Shown here piece by piece: positions 1 to 6,483 of a stretch of DNA of 6,556 bases. Origin of the DNA: Tannerella sp. (GTDB lineage: Bacteria > Bacteroidota > Bacteroidia > Bacteroidales > Tannerellaceae). Both the position numbers and the translations under genes were made by a program. Position 1 is the stretch's first letter, and the number at the start of each line of letters is the position of its first letter. The DNA is taken from the NCBI GenBank assembly GCA_031263835.1, contig JAISEZ010000259.1, positions 1 through 6,556 of the forward strand, read 5' to 3'. The notes beneath the pieces are model-generated. The model was not told where the DNA came from. It saw nothing but the letters and a program-made list of their open reading frames with translations, and did not search any database.

Positions 1-160
1 CCACGCCGAAGACGGCCAGCAGTCCCAGCCAGACGGCAAACCCTTCCCGCTGCGAAGCCATGCACAGCGCCAGCGTCGCGGGCAGCAGGCTTTGCGGCAG
101 CGCCGTCGTGCGCGCGTTCTTGAGCCAGAAGCAGGCCGTATTCAAACCCCATACTTTCAT
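1..160 (-). CDS. N-terminal part of a probable UbiA/MenA-type prenyltransferase
   Basis: This partial gene reads leftwards and leaves the window after 53 codons. It starts at the ATG whose complement is at 158-160, and translation begins MKVWGLNTACFWLKNAR. Residues 15-35 (NARTTALPQSLLPATLALCMA) and the hydrophobic stretch from about residue 41 match the pattern I know for the N-terminus of membrane prenyltransferases of the UbiA family, especially 1,4-dihydroxy-2-naphthoate polyprenyltransferase (MenA): a basic 'NARP/RT-LPQS-LLPA' entry followed by the first membrane helix. MenA attaches the polyprenyl tail in menaquinone synthesis at the inner membrane, and menaquinone is the usual quinone of Bacteroidota. 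The diagnostic Asp-rich motifs (NDxxD) would lie outside the window, so the family call rests on the N-terminus alone. The ATG is well placed, about 30 bases downstream of a TAnnTTTG box. A different UbiA-family member or another membrane protein remains possible. Confidence 0.55.
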   Translation of the reverse strand, partial: MKVWGLNTACFWLKNARTTALPQSLLPATLALCMASQREGFAVWLGLLAVFGV

Positions 161-182
161 ATCTAATCTGTTTTTTGAATTT

Positions 183-199
183 AACCGGTTGCAAAGGTA
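183..199 (-). promoter_or_regulatory. Bacteroidota-type promoter for the prenyltransferase gene
   Basis: Read on the minus strand, TACCTTTG (199 to 192) matches the Bacteroidota -7 consensus TAnnTTTG exactly. A TTG at 217-215 is the nearest -33 candidate, but its spacing (15 bases) is shorter than the usual 19 or so, so the -33 part is weak. The predicted transcription start falls within or next to the 8-base perfect palindrome AACCGGTT (183-190), which could be a small operator or chance. The distance to the ATG at 160 gives a leader of roughly 25 bases. Confidence 0.5.
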
Positions 200-260
200 C
201 GCAAAATTCATGGTCAATATCCCTGGTGATATGTAAAAATAAAATGGGGACGGATTCTTG

Positions 261-286
261 TAGGGATGCGATGCATCGCGTCTTTA
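261..286. repeat. REP-like palindrome overlapping the HTCS stop codon
   Basis: Bases 261-273 (TAGGGATGCGATG) pair with 274-286 (CATCGCGTCTTTA) over 13 positions, ten Watson-Crick and three G-T. The inner 12 bases, GCGATGCATCGC at 268-279, are a perfect palindrome. The right arm includes the TAA stop codon of the HTCS gene (286-284, minus strand). From memory, palindromes of the form TAGRGACGCGAT-ATCGCGTCTCTA recur between genes in Bacteroidota and some Cyanobacteria, and this looks like a diverged copy. On the HTCS transcript it would form a stem just after translation ends. A T-rich stretch lies 20-30 bases further on (complement of 231-245), so it may stabilise or end the message, but it is not a classical terminator with an adjoining U tract. 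Confidence 0.5.
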
Positions 287-3200
287 CCTTTTGTTTCTCA
301 TTTCGGTGGGGGAGATTTGGAAGTGGTCTTTGAAGGATTTTGTGAAGTAGGAGGGACTTGAGAATCCTACTTCGTAGGCTATTTCGGAGATGTTCAGGTC
401 GGTTTCCGTCAGGTATTTGACGGAAAACTGCAGGCGGGTGTTGCGGATCAGTTCGATGGGGGTCAGGTCTGAAAGCATTTTTATTTTCCGGTAGAAGGAG
501 GAGCGGCTCATGCCTATTTCTTTGTAGAGGAGATCCATGTTCAGGTCGGGATCGGTCAGGTGTTCGTTGATGAAGTTGTAGACGATGTCCATGAAGCGGC
601 CGTCGACTTGCGAGGTCGGTAAACCGGGGAAGGCGGGGGACATTTTCTTTCCGAAGAGTTCCTTCAGCCGTTCGCGCATGGCGATCAGGTTGCGGATGCG
701 CGTTACCAGGAGGCCGGTATGGAACGGTTTGGTGATATAGTCGTCGGCGCCGGTTTCAAATCCTTCCTGCACCTGCATGACCGTGACGCGGGCGGTCAGC
801 AGGATGACCGGGATGTGTCCCGTCCGGAGATCGTTCTTCAATGTCCGGCAGAGGAGGATGCCATCCATTACCGGCATCATAATATCGCTTACGATCAGGT
901 CCGGCAGGTGTTCTACGGCCAGGTCAAACGCTTCCTGCCCGTTTTCCGCTTCATAGATTGCGTATAATTTTTGCAGGTGCGACCGGATGTAACGGCGGAC
1001 GTCCGTGTTATCTTCCACGATCAGCACCGAATAGGGTGATTTTGCCGCAGGCTGTTCCGGCTGTCCGTCGTGATACGGGCTTTCGGGGATTGTGTAGTGG
1101 CTCGGATCTTCGCCGTTCCGGAATGAGGGGTCCAGGTCGTTTTCCTTCAGGTGCGTTTTTCCCAGGGGCAGCACGACGCGCAGCACGGCTCCCTGCCTGC
1201 CGGTCGCGTTCCCGGCCCAGATCACGCCGTGATGCAGTTCGACGACGCCTTTGCAGAGGTTCAGTCCGATGCCGGTGCCGAACGGTTGCGACGCCTGTAT
1301 TTTTGCATTGGGAACCTGGTAGAACGGGTCGAAGATCTTTTCGAGTTCCGGTTCCGGGATGCCCTGTCCGGTATCGCTTACCGTTATCATGATAAATTCG
1401 CGTATGCCGGAGGAGGATGCGAACAGGCTATCGAACGCCTGTTTCAGGCCGGGCAGATCCCACAGCGAGAGGGATACGGTGATGCGTCCTCCGCCGGGCG
1501 TGTTTTTGAAGGCGTTCGACAGGAGGTTGAACAGCACCTTTTCGAGCAGGTTGTGGTCGTACCACATGTGCTGTTCTTCCATGTCACATTCCAGGCGCAG
1601 GTCGATATTCCGGTTACGCGCCAGTTCGTTGAACGCCATAGAGATTTCGTTTGTAAACTCCACAATGTTTCCTTCCGCGGCGCGGAGTTGCAGGCGTCCC
1701 GATTCCTTCTTGCGGAAGTCCATCAGCTGATTCACCGTATAGAGCAGCCGTCCGGCGTTTTTGTAGATCAGTTTCAGCGTGTCGTGCAGCGGAGGCGTGA
1801 GGCGGTTGTTTTGCAGTATTTCTTCCAGCGGATTAAGGATCAGGGTGAGCGGCGTGCGCAGTTCGTGCGAGAAATTGGTGAACAGGTTGATCTTCGTCCG
1901 GTGCAGTTCTTCCATCTTTTCCTTTTCCATCTGTTCGATGCGGATATTGGTTTCCAGCCGGTTTTTGATTCTCGTATAGCGGACAACGAGCAGCAGTCCG
2001 GCGGTGAACGCGGCGATGTACAGCGTCCACGCCCATCCCGTGTTCCACGGCGGCCGGCTGATGTAGACGTGTATGGCCGCGGGCTGCTCGTTCCATACAT
2101 TGTCGTTGTTGGAACCTTTGACCAGGAAGGTGTAGGCGCCGGGAGGGATGTTCGTATAATAGGCCACGCGCCTTTTGCCGACGTAATTCCATTCGCGGTC
2201 GAATCCTTCGAGCTTGTATGCATACTGGTTCTGGCAGGGATAAATGAAATTAAGGGCGCTAAATTCGACGGTCATGTTCGACTGTTTGTGCGTAAGGCGG
2301 AGCGGTTTGTCGTGCGTTGTGTTTTCCGTTTCCCGGTTGTTGATGGATACTTTGGTGATCAGTACCGGCGGAATGTAGTCGTTTTCCTTGATCAGGTGGG
2401 GATGGAAGGAGACGAAGCCGTTGTTTCCGCCGAAAAACACTTCATTGTCTGCGGTGACGGCGCCGGAGCCGGGCGTAAATTCGGCAATGAAGATGCCGTT
2501 GTTTTTATCGAAGTTGGAGAATGTTTCCGTGACGGGATCAAATCCGGAGATGCCGGCGTTGGTGCTCAGCCATAGTTTTCCGTCGCGGTCTTCGAGGAGG
2601 GAATAGACCGTTTCGCTGGCCAGTCCCTGTTCCCGTCCGAAGTTTTCGAAACAGCCGGTCGTGCGGTTCAGACGGCTTATACCTCCTTCGAACAGGCTGG
2701 CCCAGACGGTTCCGTTGCGCGTCTTGCACAGTGACGTGACGCGGCTGTAGGCGGGACTGTTGTCGTCGCGGTCTTTGTGCAGCAGCCGGGTGGCTGTTCC
2801 GGTGTGTGAATCGTAGCGGTAAGCGCCGCTGTTGAAGGTGGCGATGTAGAAGATTCCGGTAGTATCTTCGAGGATACAGCGTACGTTAGCCGGCTTGAAC
2901 AGCTGTCCGTTTTGCAGGGGAACCGGGTGGACGAACTGTTCGCGGGCGGTCATGTATCCCACGGAACTGCTGCCCATTGACCCGATCCACAGGCGGTCGC
3001 TCCGGTCTTTGAATACGGTGGAATGGACGGTTCCCCACGGCGGCGAGAGGGTGCGTATAAATTTGCGTTCGGGTATGTCGAACAGGTAGACGTTGCTGTT
3101 GGCTGTGCCGATCCAGAGCCTGTCGTTTTCGAGGAAAAGCGATTTGACGATATTCCGGCTGAAAGAGCTGCGTGCAGCGCCGGGAAGCAGGTAATAGTGA

Positions 3201-4336
3201 CAGGATTTGTCCGTCCGGTCGAAGTAGAGCAGTCCGCCGCCTTCGGTGCCGATCCAGATGCCGGAGGCGTGTTCCACGATCGGGCCGACGATGCCGAAGA
3301 GCGTCTGCCCGGCATTGCCCGGATCGTGAAAGCGGAAGCACTGGTTCGGGCTGTAATAGCTTACTCCTCCGGAATAGGTGCCTACCCAGACGGTTCCCGC
3401 ACGGTCGCAGTAGACAGCATAGACGGAGAAGCTGTTCATCGGCACGGCGCCGGCGCGGTCGCCCTCGATAGTGATAAACTGCCGGCTCTGTTCCTCAAAG
3501 CGGCTCAGTCCGCCGAACGTGCCGGCAATGATGTTCCCGTCCCGGTCTTCTTCAATGCTGCGGATGTTTATGTGGTTCAACCCGTCGGTTCTTCCGAAGG
3601 GGATAAAGCGCCGGTTTTCGAACAGGGAGATGCCATGCTGGTGGAATCCGATCCACATCCGTCCCCTGGAGTCGGACAGCAGGCTGGAGATCCGTTCCTG
3701 TACGGTTTTTTGCGGGGGCAGGAGTTCTTCCGACCGGGGATTGTAAATGAACAGGCCGCGTTCGGTGCCGATCCACAGGTTGCCGGCGGCGTCTTCCGCC
3801 AGGGCATAGATGGCGGCGTCGGAGAGGAGGCCGTTGAATGAATAGCGCTGAAAGCGGTCTGTTTCCGGGAGGTAGCGGTTCAGTCCGTGCATGGAGCCGA
3901 CCCAGAGGTTGCCGGCATGATCGCGAAAGAGGCTGATGATATTGTCGTGGGAGAGGGTGGAATCGTTATCGGCGGCATGGTAATACCGGATGAAGCGTCC
4001 CGTGCTGCCGTCATAGCGGTTCAGTCCCTTCCGCGTGCCGACCCAGAGGCGGTTTTGCCCGTCTTCGGCGATGCACTCTACCTGTCCGTTGCTGATCTGC
4101 CGGTCGGTGTCGAACTCCCGGAAGATTTCAAAGCTGTATCCGTCGTATTTGTTCAGGCCGTTCCGCGTGCCGAACCACATAAATCCCCGTTCGTCCTGGA
4201 AGATCGCCATGACGGAAAGCTGCGACAGTCCGTCTTCCACGGACAGATGCTCGAACTGGACGCCTGCGCTTTGCGGAAAAACGGGGCAGGAGCAGACGGT
4301 AAATAATATCCAGAGATTAAATGCGAATGTTTTCAT
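284..4336 (-). CDS. Hybrid two-component system sensor kinase/response regulator (HTCS), complete
   Basis: This 1350-residue protein senses a ligand, usually an oligosaccharide, in the periplasm and activates transcription directly. A signal peptide (about 1-24) precedes 14 propeller motifs of the type LWVGTxxGLNRYD, from WFGTRNGL (54-61) to VFFGGNNG (633-640), as expected for two seven-bladed propellers. A Y_Y_Y domain follows (about 685-760), then a membrane span (768-787) and a short coiled linker. The kinase has its phospho-acceptor His824 in NFSHELRTPL, N-box NLLSNAFKN (937-945), G1 DTGQGI (988-993) and G2 FGTGIGL (1019-1025). The receiver shows acidic pair E1108/D1109, phospho-acceptor D1151 in SDIMMPVMDG, T1181 and K1203. 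An AraC-type double helix-turn-helix ends the protein (about 1250-1350). All key residues and canonical length are kept, so it should be functional. ATG 4336 was chosen: an in-frame TTG at 4363 lies inside the promoter box. Its likely target is the divergent beta-helix gene, by position only. Confidence 0.96.
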   Translation of the reverse strand: MKTFAFNLWILFTVCSCPVFPQSAGVQFEHLSVEDGLSQLSVMAIFQDERGFMWFGTRNGLNKYDGYSFEIFREFDTDRQISNGQVECIAEDGQNRLWVGTRKGLNRYDGSTGRFIRYYHAADNDSTLSHDNIISLFRDHAGNLWVGSMHGLNRYLPETDRFQRYSFNGLLSDAAIYALAEDAAGNLWIGTERGLFIYNPRSEELLPPQKTVQERISSLLSDSRGRMWIGFHQHGISLFENRRFIPFGRTDGLNHINIRSIEEDRDGNIIAGTFGGLSRFEEQSRQFITIEGDRAGAVPMNSFSVYAVYCDRAGTVWVGTYSGGVSYYSPNQCFRFHDPGNAGQTLFGIVGPIVEHASGIWIGTEGGGLLYFDRTDKSCHYYLLPGAARSSFSRNIVKSLFLENDRLWIGTANSNVYLFDIPERKFIRTLSPPWGTVHSTVFKDRSDRLWIGSMGSSSVGYMTAREQFVHPVPLQNGQLFKPANVRCILEDTTGIFYIATFNSGAYRYDSHTGTATRLLHKDRDDNSPAYSRVTSLCKTRNGTVWASLFEGGISRLNRTTGCFENFGREQGLASETVYSLLEDRDGKLWLSTNAGISGFDPVTETFSNFDKNNGIFIAEFTPGSGAVTADNEVFFGGNNGFVSFHPHLIKENDYIPPVLITKVSINNRETENTTHDKPLRLTHKQSNMTVEFSALNFIYPCQNQYAYKLEGFDREWNYVGKRRVAYYTNIPPGAYTFLVKGSNNDNVWNEQPAAIHVYISRPPWNTGWAWTLYIAAFTAGLLLVVRYTRIKNRLETNIRIEQMEKEKMEELHRTKINLFTNFSHELRTPLTLILNPLEEILQNNRLTPPLHDTLKLIYKNAGRLLYTVNQLMDFRKKESGRLQLRAAEGNIVEFTNEISMAFNELARNRNIDLRLECDMEEQHMWYDHNLLEKVLFNLLSNAFKNTPGGGRITVSLSLWDLPGLKQAFDSLFASSSGIREFIMITVSDTGQGIPEPELEKIFDPFYQVPNAKIQASQPFGTGIGLNLCKGVVELHHGVIWAGNATGRQGAVLRVVLPLGKTHLKENDLDPSFRNGEDPSHYTIPESPYHDGQPEQPAAKSPYSVLIVEDNTDVRRYIRSHLQKLYAIYEAENGQEAFDLAVEHLPDLIVSDIMMPVMDGILLCRTLKNDLRTGHIPVILLTARVTVMQVQEGFETGADDYITKPFHTGLLVTRIRNLIAMRERLKELFGKKMSPAFPGLPTSQVDGRFMDIVYNFINEHLTDPDLNMDLLYKEIGMSRSSFYRKIKMLSDLTPIELIRNTRLQFSVKYLTETDLNISEIAYEVGFSSPSYFTKSFKDHFQISPTEMRNKR

Positions 4337-4360
4337 CGGTATTGCTGTTTTCTGTTGGTG

Positions 4361-4368
4361 CAAAAATA
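4361..4368 (-). promoter_or_regulatory. -7 box of the HTCS promoter
   Basis: On the minus strand TATTTTTG (4368 to 4361) is an exact TAnnTTTG match. No good TTTG is seen about 19 bases upstream; that position is T-rich (TTTTTTCCC). Transcription would start near 4354, leaving a leader of about 18 bases before the ATG at 4336. This box overlaps the upstream in-frame TTG codon (4363-4361), which therefore cannot be the translation start if this promoter is used. Confidence 0.55.
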
Positions 4369-4390
4369 GTAAGTTTTTCGTACCTGGGAA

Positions 4391-4418
4391 AAAATTTCAT
4401 GTATTTGAGACAAAATTT
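4391..4418. promoter_or_regulatory. Candidate operator: AAAATTT direct repeat, 21-base phasing
   Basis: AAAATTT occurs at 4391-4397 and again at 4412-4418, so the starts are 21 bases apart, two helical turns. Both copies lie between the two divergent promoters. AraC-family regulators, including the DNA-binding domain of the neighbouring HTCS, commonly bind direct repeats phased at about 21 bases. The region is AT-rich, so a chance repeat of seven bases is quite possible. Assignment to the HTCS is inference. Confidence 0.3.
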
Positions 4419-4426
4419 ATAGAGCG

Positions 4427-4441
4427 TCCGGTCGCGCCGGA
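4427..4441. promoter_or_regulatory. Short GC-rich inverted repeat before the beta-helix promoter
   Basis: TCCGG (4427-4431) and CCGGA (4437-4441) are perfect inverted copies around TCGCG. The element stands out as GC-rich in an otherwise AT-rich gap. It ends two bases before the -7 box of the plus-strand gene, where a bound protein would touch RNA polymerase. It could be an operator; five-base arms are short, so chance is not excluded. Confidence 0.3.
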
Positions 4442-4442
4442 A

Positions 4443-4450
4443 TAATTTTG
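4443..4450 (+). promoter_or_regulatory. -7 box of the beta-helix gene promoter
   Basis: TAATTTTG at 4443-4450 matches TAnnTTTG exactly and lies 21 bases before the ATG at 4472. No TTTG or TTG sits at the usual -33 position; the nearest (4404-4407) is 35 bases upstream. A missing -33 box fits a promoter that depends on an activator, such as the divergent HTCS, but this is inference. The leader would be about 15 bases and has no Shine-Dalgarno sequence, as is usual in this phylum. Confidence 0.55.
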
Positions 4451-4471
4451 GAATCGCTAAACTGATTAATT

Positions 4472-6199
4472 ATGTTGTTACACCGGCTACACCTTGGACT
4501 TTTATTTATTGTATGCGCCTGTCCGTTTCGTGCACAGGAGGGCGACGTTTACAGCCGGCTCGTATACCCCGGCGAGGACGGGAGACTGGCCTACCGTCCC
4601 TATACGGACAGGGGCGATATCATTCCCGATTTCTCCTGGTGCGGATATATGGGCGGAGGCGTTGATCTTCCCGATGTGGAGGTGGTGGCGACCCTCGCAG
4701 CCTCCGGCGATGGCAATGGCAATGGCGACGACGCGCCGCGCATACAGGCCGTGATCGATTCCGTATCCGGCCTCTCACCCGGCGCAGACGGTTTCCGCGG
4801 CGCCATATTATTAAAGAAGGGGCTTTACCGCATCGCTTCCTCCCTCCGGATCGCCGGCAGCGGCATCGTGCTGCGCGGCGAAGGCAACGACAAGTTCAGC
4901 GGCACGGCGCTGCTGGCTACTTCGCCGCACCGGTATCCGGTGATCGAAATCGGCATTGCGGCGCGTTTCCGTCCGGTAGCCGGTTCGGAACGGGCGATTA
5001 CGGACGATTATGTCCCTTCCGGCACGCGGGTGGTGCATGTAAGCAATGCTTCCGCCTGTTTCAGGCCGGGCGACAGGGTCATCGTGCACCGTCCCAGTAC
5101 GGACGGATGGATCGGCACGCTGGGCATGGATTCGATACCTCCCCGGCCACTGCCCGGCGAATCTACCCGCGACGCCTTCCGCCGCTTCCGGCAGTCGGGA
5201 GGAAACGCCGATATGAACGGTACGAATCAGTGGCGGCCCGGATCGAAAGACCTGAACTTCGAGCGCCGGGTAGTCTCCGTCGCGGGAGATGCCGTCACGC
5301 TGGATATTCCCCTGACCAATGCGCTGCAAAAGGAATACGGCGGCGGCGTCATCTTCAGGTATGAGTTTCCGGAGCGGATTGAACAGTGCGGCGTGGAGTA
5401 TCTTTACGGCCTGTCAACGTATGATGAAAGCGTAAAGCTGCATAACCGTCATATCGGGCTGTACAGCGGCGACGAGAACCATGCCGACGTCTTCGTTTCC
5501 ATCCGTGCGGCGGAGAATGTCTGGATCCGGAAAGTGAATGTGGAGTCCCTTGACTGTTGCGTCCGGACGGATCCGTCGTCCAAGTTTGTTACCGGGCAGG
5601 ATTTGTCGGCTGTTCATCCGGTGTCGGAGATTACCGGCGGACGGCGGTATGCGTACAGCATATCGGGACAGATGGTGCTGTTTGAGCGCTGTTACGCCGG
5701 TTATCACCGCCATGAGTTTGTGCTCGGCGCAACGGTGGCCGGTCCCAACGCTTTCGTAGCCGGGTCGGGGGACATGACGTTTGCATCGAGCGAGCCTCAC
5801 CAGCGCTGGGCGACCGGCTGCCTGTACGACAATATCACCATCAGGGGGCCGGAAGGATCGCTGCTGTCGGTCAACCGCGGCTGGTTCGGCTCGGGGCACG
5901 GCTGGTCGGGCGCCCAGATGGTCTTCTGGAACTGCAGTGCACCGGTCATCATGATCATGCAGCCGCCGACGGCCCAGAATTTCGTCATCGGGAGCGGAGG
6001 CCCCGTGACGGAGCAGCACGCCGCGCTGGCCCGCGAACAGACGATAAAATCCATTAATAACGTGTCGCGAAGTAACTTCAGCGACACCGGCGAACCGCCT
6101 GTCGGAGACGGCTGGATTGAACATCCTGCGCGGAGTGTGACGCCCCGCAGCCTGTATTATGCCCAGCTGCGCGACCGGAAAGGTAAAAACAGAGAGTAA
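4472..6199 (+). CDS. Secreted right-handed beta-helix protein, probable polysaccharide-active enzyme
   Basis: The 575-residue protein has a signal peptide (about 1-22, probable cleavage near FRAQ-E), so it is exported to the periplasm or beyond. Residues 50-140 (GYMGGGVDLP, then DDAPRIQAVIDSV, GAILLKKGLYRIASSLRI and GIVLRGEG) are the usual opening of pectate-lyase/GH28-like right-handed parallel beta-helices. Later signatures are GYHRHEFVLG with GPNAF (410-428), EPHQRWATG (441-449), GHGWSGAQMVFWNC (475-488), QPPTAQN (497-503) and a C-terminal VTPRSLYYAQLRDR (556-569). I recall similar His/Arg/Trp motifs in uncharacterised Bacteroidota and Planctomycetes beta-helix proteins; H412, H414, E415, H443, R445 and H476 are candidate active-site residues by inference. 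An acidic Gly-Asn stretch (DGNGNGDD, 80-87) precedes the first coil. An in-frame TGA at 4463-4465 fixes ATG 4472 as the first start. Both ends look intact. Specificity is unknown: lyase, hydrolase or non-catalytic binding are all open. Confidence 0.8.
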   Translation: MLLHRLHLGLLFIVCACPFRAQEGDVYSRLVYPGEDGRLAYRPYTDRGDIIPDFSWCGYMGGGVDLPDVEVVATLAASGDGNGNGDDAPRIQAVIDSVSGLSPGADGFRGAILLKKGLYRIASSLRIAGSGIVLRGEGNDKFSGTALLATSPHRYPVIEIGIAARFRPVAGSERAITDDYVPSGTRVVHVSNASACFRPGDRVIVHRPSTDGWIGTLGMDSIPPRPLPGESTRDAFRRFRQSGGNADMNGTNQWRPGSKDLNFERRVVSVAGDAVTLDIPLTNALQKEYGGGVIFRYEFPERIEQCGVEYLYGLSTYDESVKLHNRHIGLYSGDENHADVFVSIRAAENVWIRKVNVESLDCCVRTDPSSKFVTGQDLSAVHPVSEITGGRRYAYSISGQMVLFERCYAGYHRHEFVLGATVAGPNAFVAGSGDMTFASSEPHQRWATGCLYDNITIRGPEGSLLSVNRGWFGSGHGWSGAQMVFWNCSAPVIMIMQPPTAQNFVIGSGGPVTEQHAALAREQTIKSINNVSRSNFSDTGEPPVGDGWIEHPARSVTPRSLYYAQLRDRKGKNRE

Positions 6200-6205
6200 C
6201 GGGAA

Positions 6206-6227
6206 GAAATTCGAAGCGTCGAATTTC
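6206..6227. repeat. Hairpin just after the beta-helix gene (B-like arm)
   Basis: GAAATTCGA (6206-6214) and TCGAATTTC (6219-6227) pair perfectly over nine bases around AGCG. It starts seven bases after the stop codon. Its left flank, CGGGAAGAAATTC (6200-6212), is shared with family-B units further right, so it is probably a diverged outlying member of the array. It may protect or end the transcript, but no T tract follows, so a classical intrinsic terminator is not supported. Confidence 0.55.
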
Positions 6228-6241
6228 GGAAGATGCAATAC

Positions 6242-6275
6242 AAATGTTAAATGTAATGCGTGGAATTTTCCGCCA
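6242..6275. repeat. Chimeric array unit (A left part, B right part)
   Basis: The left part AAATGTTAAAT (6242-6252) matches family A; the right part GGAATTTTCCGCCA (6262-6275) matches family B. The middle TGCGTGG resembles the family-A centre. As the halves come from different families, they no longer pair well. It is the first unit of the regular array and suggests recombination or template switching between units. Confidence 0.5.
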
Positions 6276-6281
6276 CAGGGT

Positions 6282-6314
6282 GCGGGAAGAAATTCCGCAC
6301 GGGGAATTTTCCGC
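6282..6314. repeat. Array unit B1 hairpin
   Basis: AATTCC and GGAATT form the inner stem and GCGG (6282-6285) and CCGC (6311-6314) the outer stem. The left strand carries extra G and GA bases that bulge out. The centre between ATTCC and GGAAT is GCACGG. Confidence 0.6.
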
Positions 6315-6324
6315 CACAGGGTGA

Positions 6325-6356
6325 AATGTTAAATCCCATGCGTGGGATTTAACATT
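6325..6356. repeat. Array unit A1 hairpin
   Basis: AATGTTAAATCCCA (6325-6338) pairs perfectly with 6343-6356 over 14 bases around the centre TGCG. Confidence 0.75.
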
Positions 6357-6367
6357 ACTGGGTGGAA

Positions 6368-6397
6368 ATGTTAAATCCCACACGTGGGATTTAACAT
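6368..6397. repeat. Array unit A2 hairpin
   Basis: ATGTTAAATCCCA (6368-6380) pairs perfectly with 6385-6397 over 13 bases around the centre CACG. Arms match A1 while the centre differs. Confidence 0.75.
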
Positions 6398-6405
6398 CTC
6401 AGGGT

Positions 6406-6438
6406 GCGGGAAGAAATTCCACACGAGGAATTTTCCGC
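6406..6438. repeat. Array unit B2 hairpin
   Basis: The unit has the same bulged GCGG...AATTCC / GGAATT...CCGC structure as B1. The centre between ATTCC and GGAAT is ACACGA rather than GCACGG; the stems are unchanged. Confidence 0.6.
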
Positions 6439-6445
6439 GACGGGG

Positions 6446-6483
6446 TGAAATGTTAAATCCCACGCATGGGATTTAATATTTCA
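6446..6483. repeat. Array unit A3 hairpin with extended stem
   Basis: Bases 6446-6462 (TGAAATGTTAAATCCCA) pair with 6467-6483 over 17 positions around CGCA. The only non-Watson-Crick pair is G-T (G6452 with T6477), where the right arm has AATATT instead of AACATT. Confidence 0.7.

Noticed and set aside
1151..2575. Long plus-strand open frame antisense to the HTCS kinase and Y_Y_Y region
   Set aside because: It lies wholly opposite a clearly conserved gene, its translation shows no domain, and such frames are common opposite GC-rich coding DNA.
3023..3841. Plus-strand open frame opposite the HTCS propellers
   Set aside because: Its repeated Gly-Ala-Asp-Pro pattern is the reverse reading of the WxGT propeller repeats, so it is a shadow of them.
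4485..4533. Lipoprotein signal in the beta-helix protein and a shared origin of the two signal peptides (LFxVCxCP in both)
   Set aside because: The residues before the cysteines (IVCAC) do not fit a lipobox, the underlying DNA of the two genes differs in codons, and hydrophobic signal peptides converge easily.
6206..6227. Classical intrinsic terminator for the beta-helix gene
   Set aside because: The stem is sound but AT-rich, and no run of T follows, so only a repeat or transcript-end hairpin is claimed.
5414..6238. Minus-strand open frame opposite the beta-helix gene
   Set aside because: It overlaps the conserved motifs of the plus-strand gene, lacks recognisable domains, and begins inside the intergenic hairpin region.
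6078..6383. Minus-strand open frame running from the hairpin array into the beta-helix gene
   Set aside because: The apparent protein begins with translated hairpin repeats, and their 41-base period shifts frame from unit to unit, so it is not a gene.
6325..6397. Integron attC recombination site (GTTAAAT and ATTTAAC fit GTTRRRY and RYYYAAC)
   Set aside because: Within each hairpin the boxes are in the wrong order. Between hairpins the distance is too short for an attC site, L boxes are missing, and there are no cassette genes or integrase.
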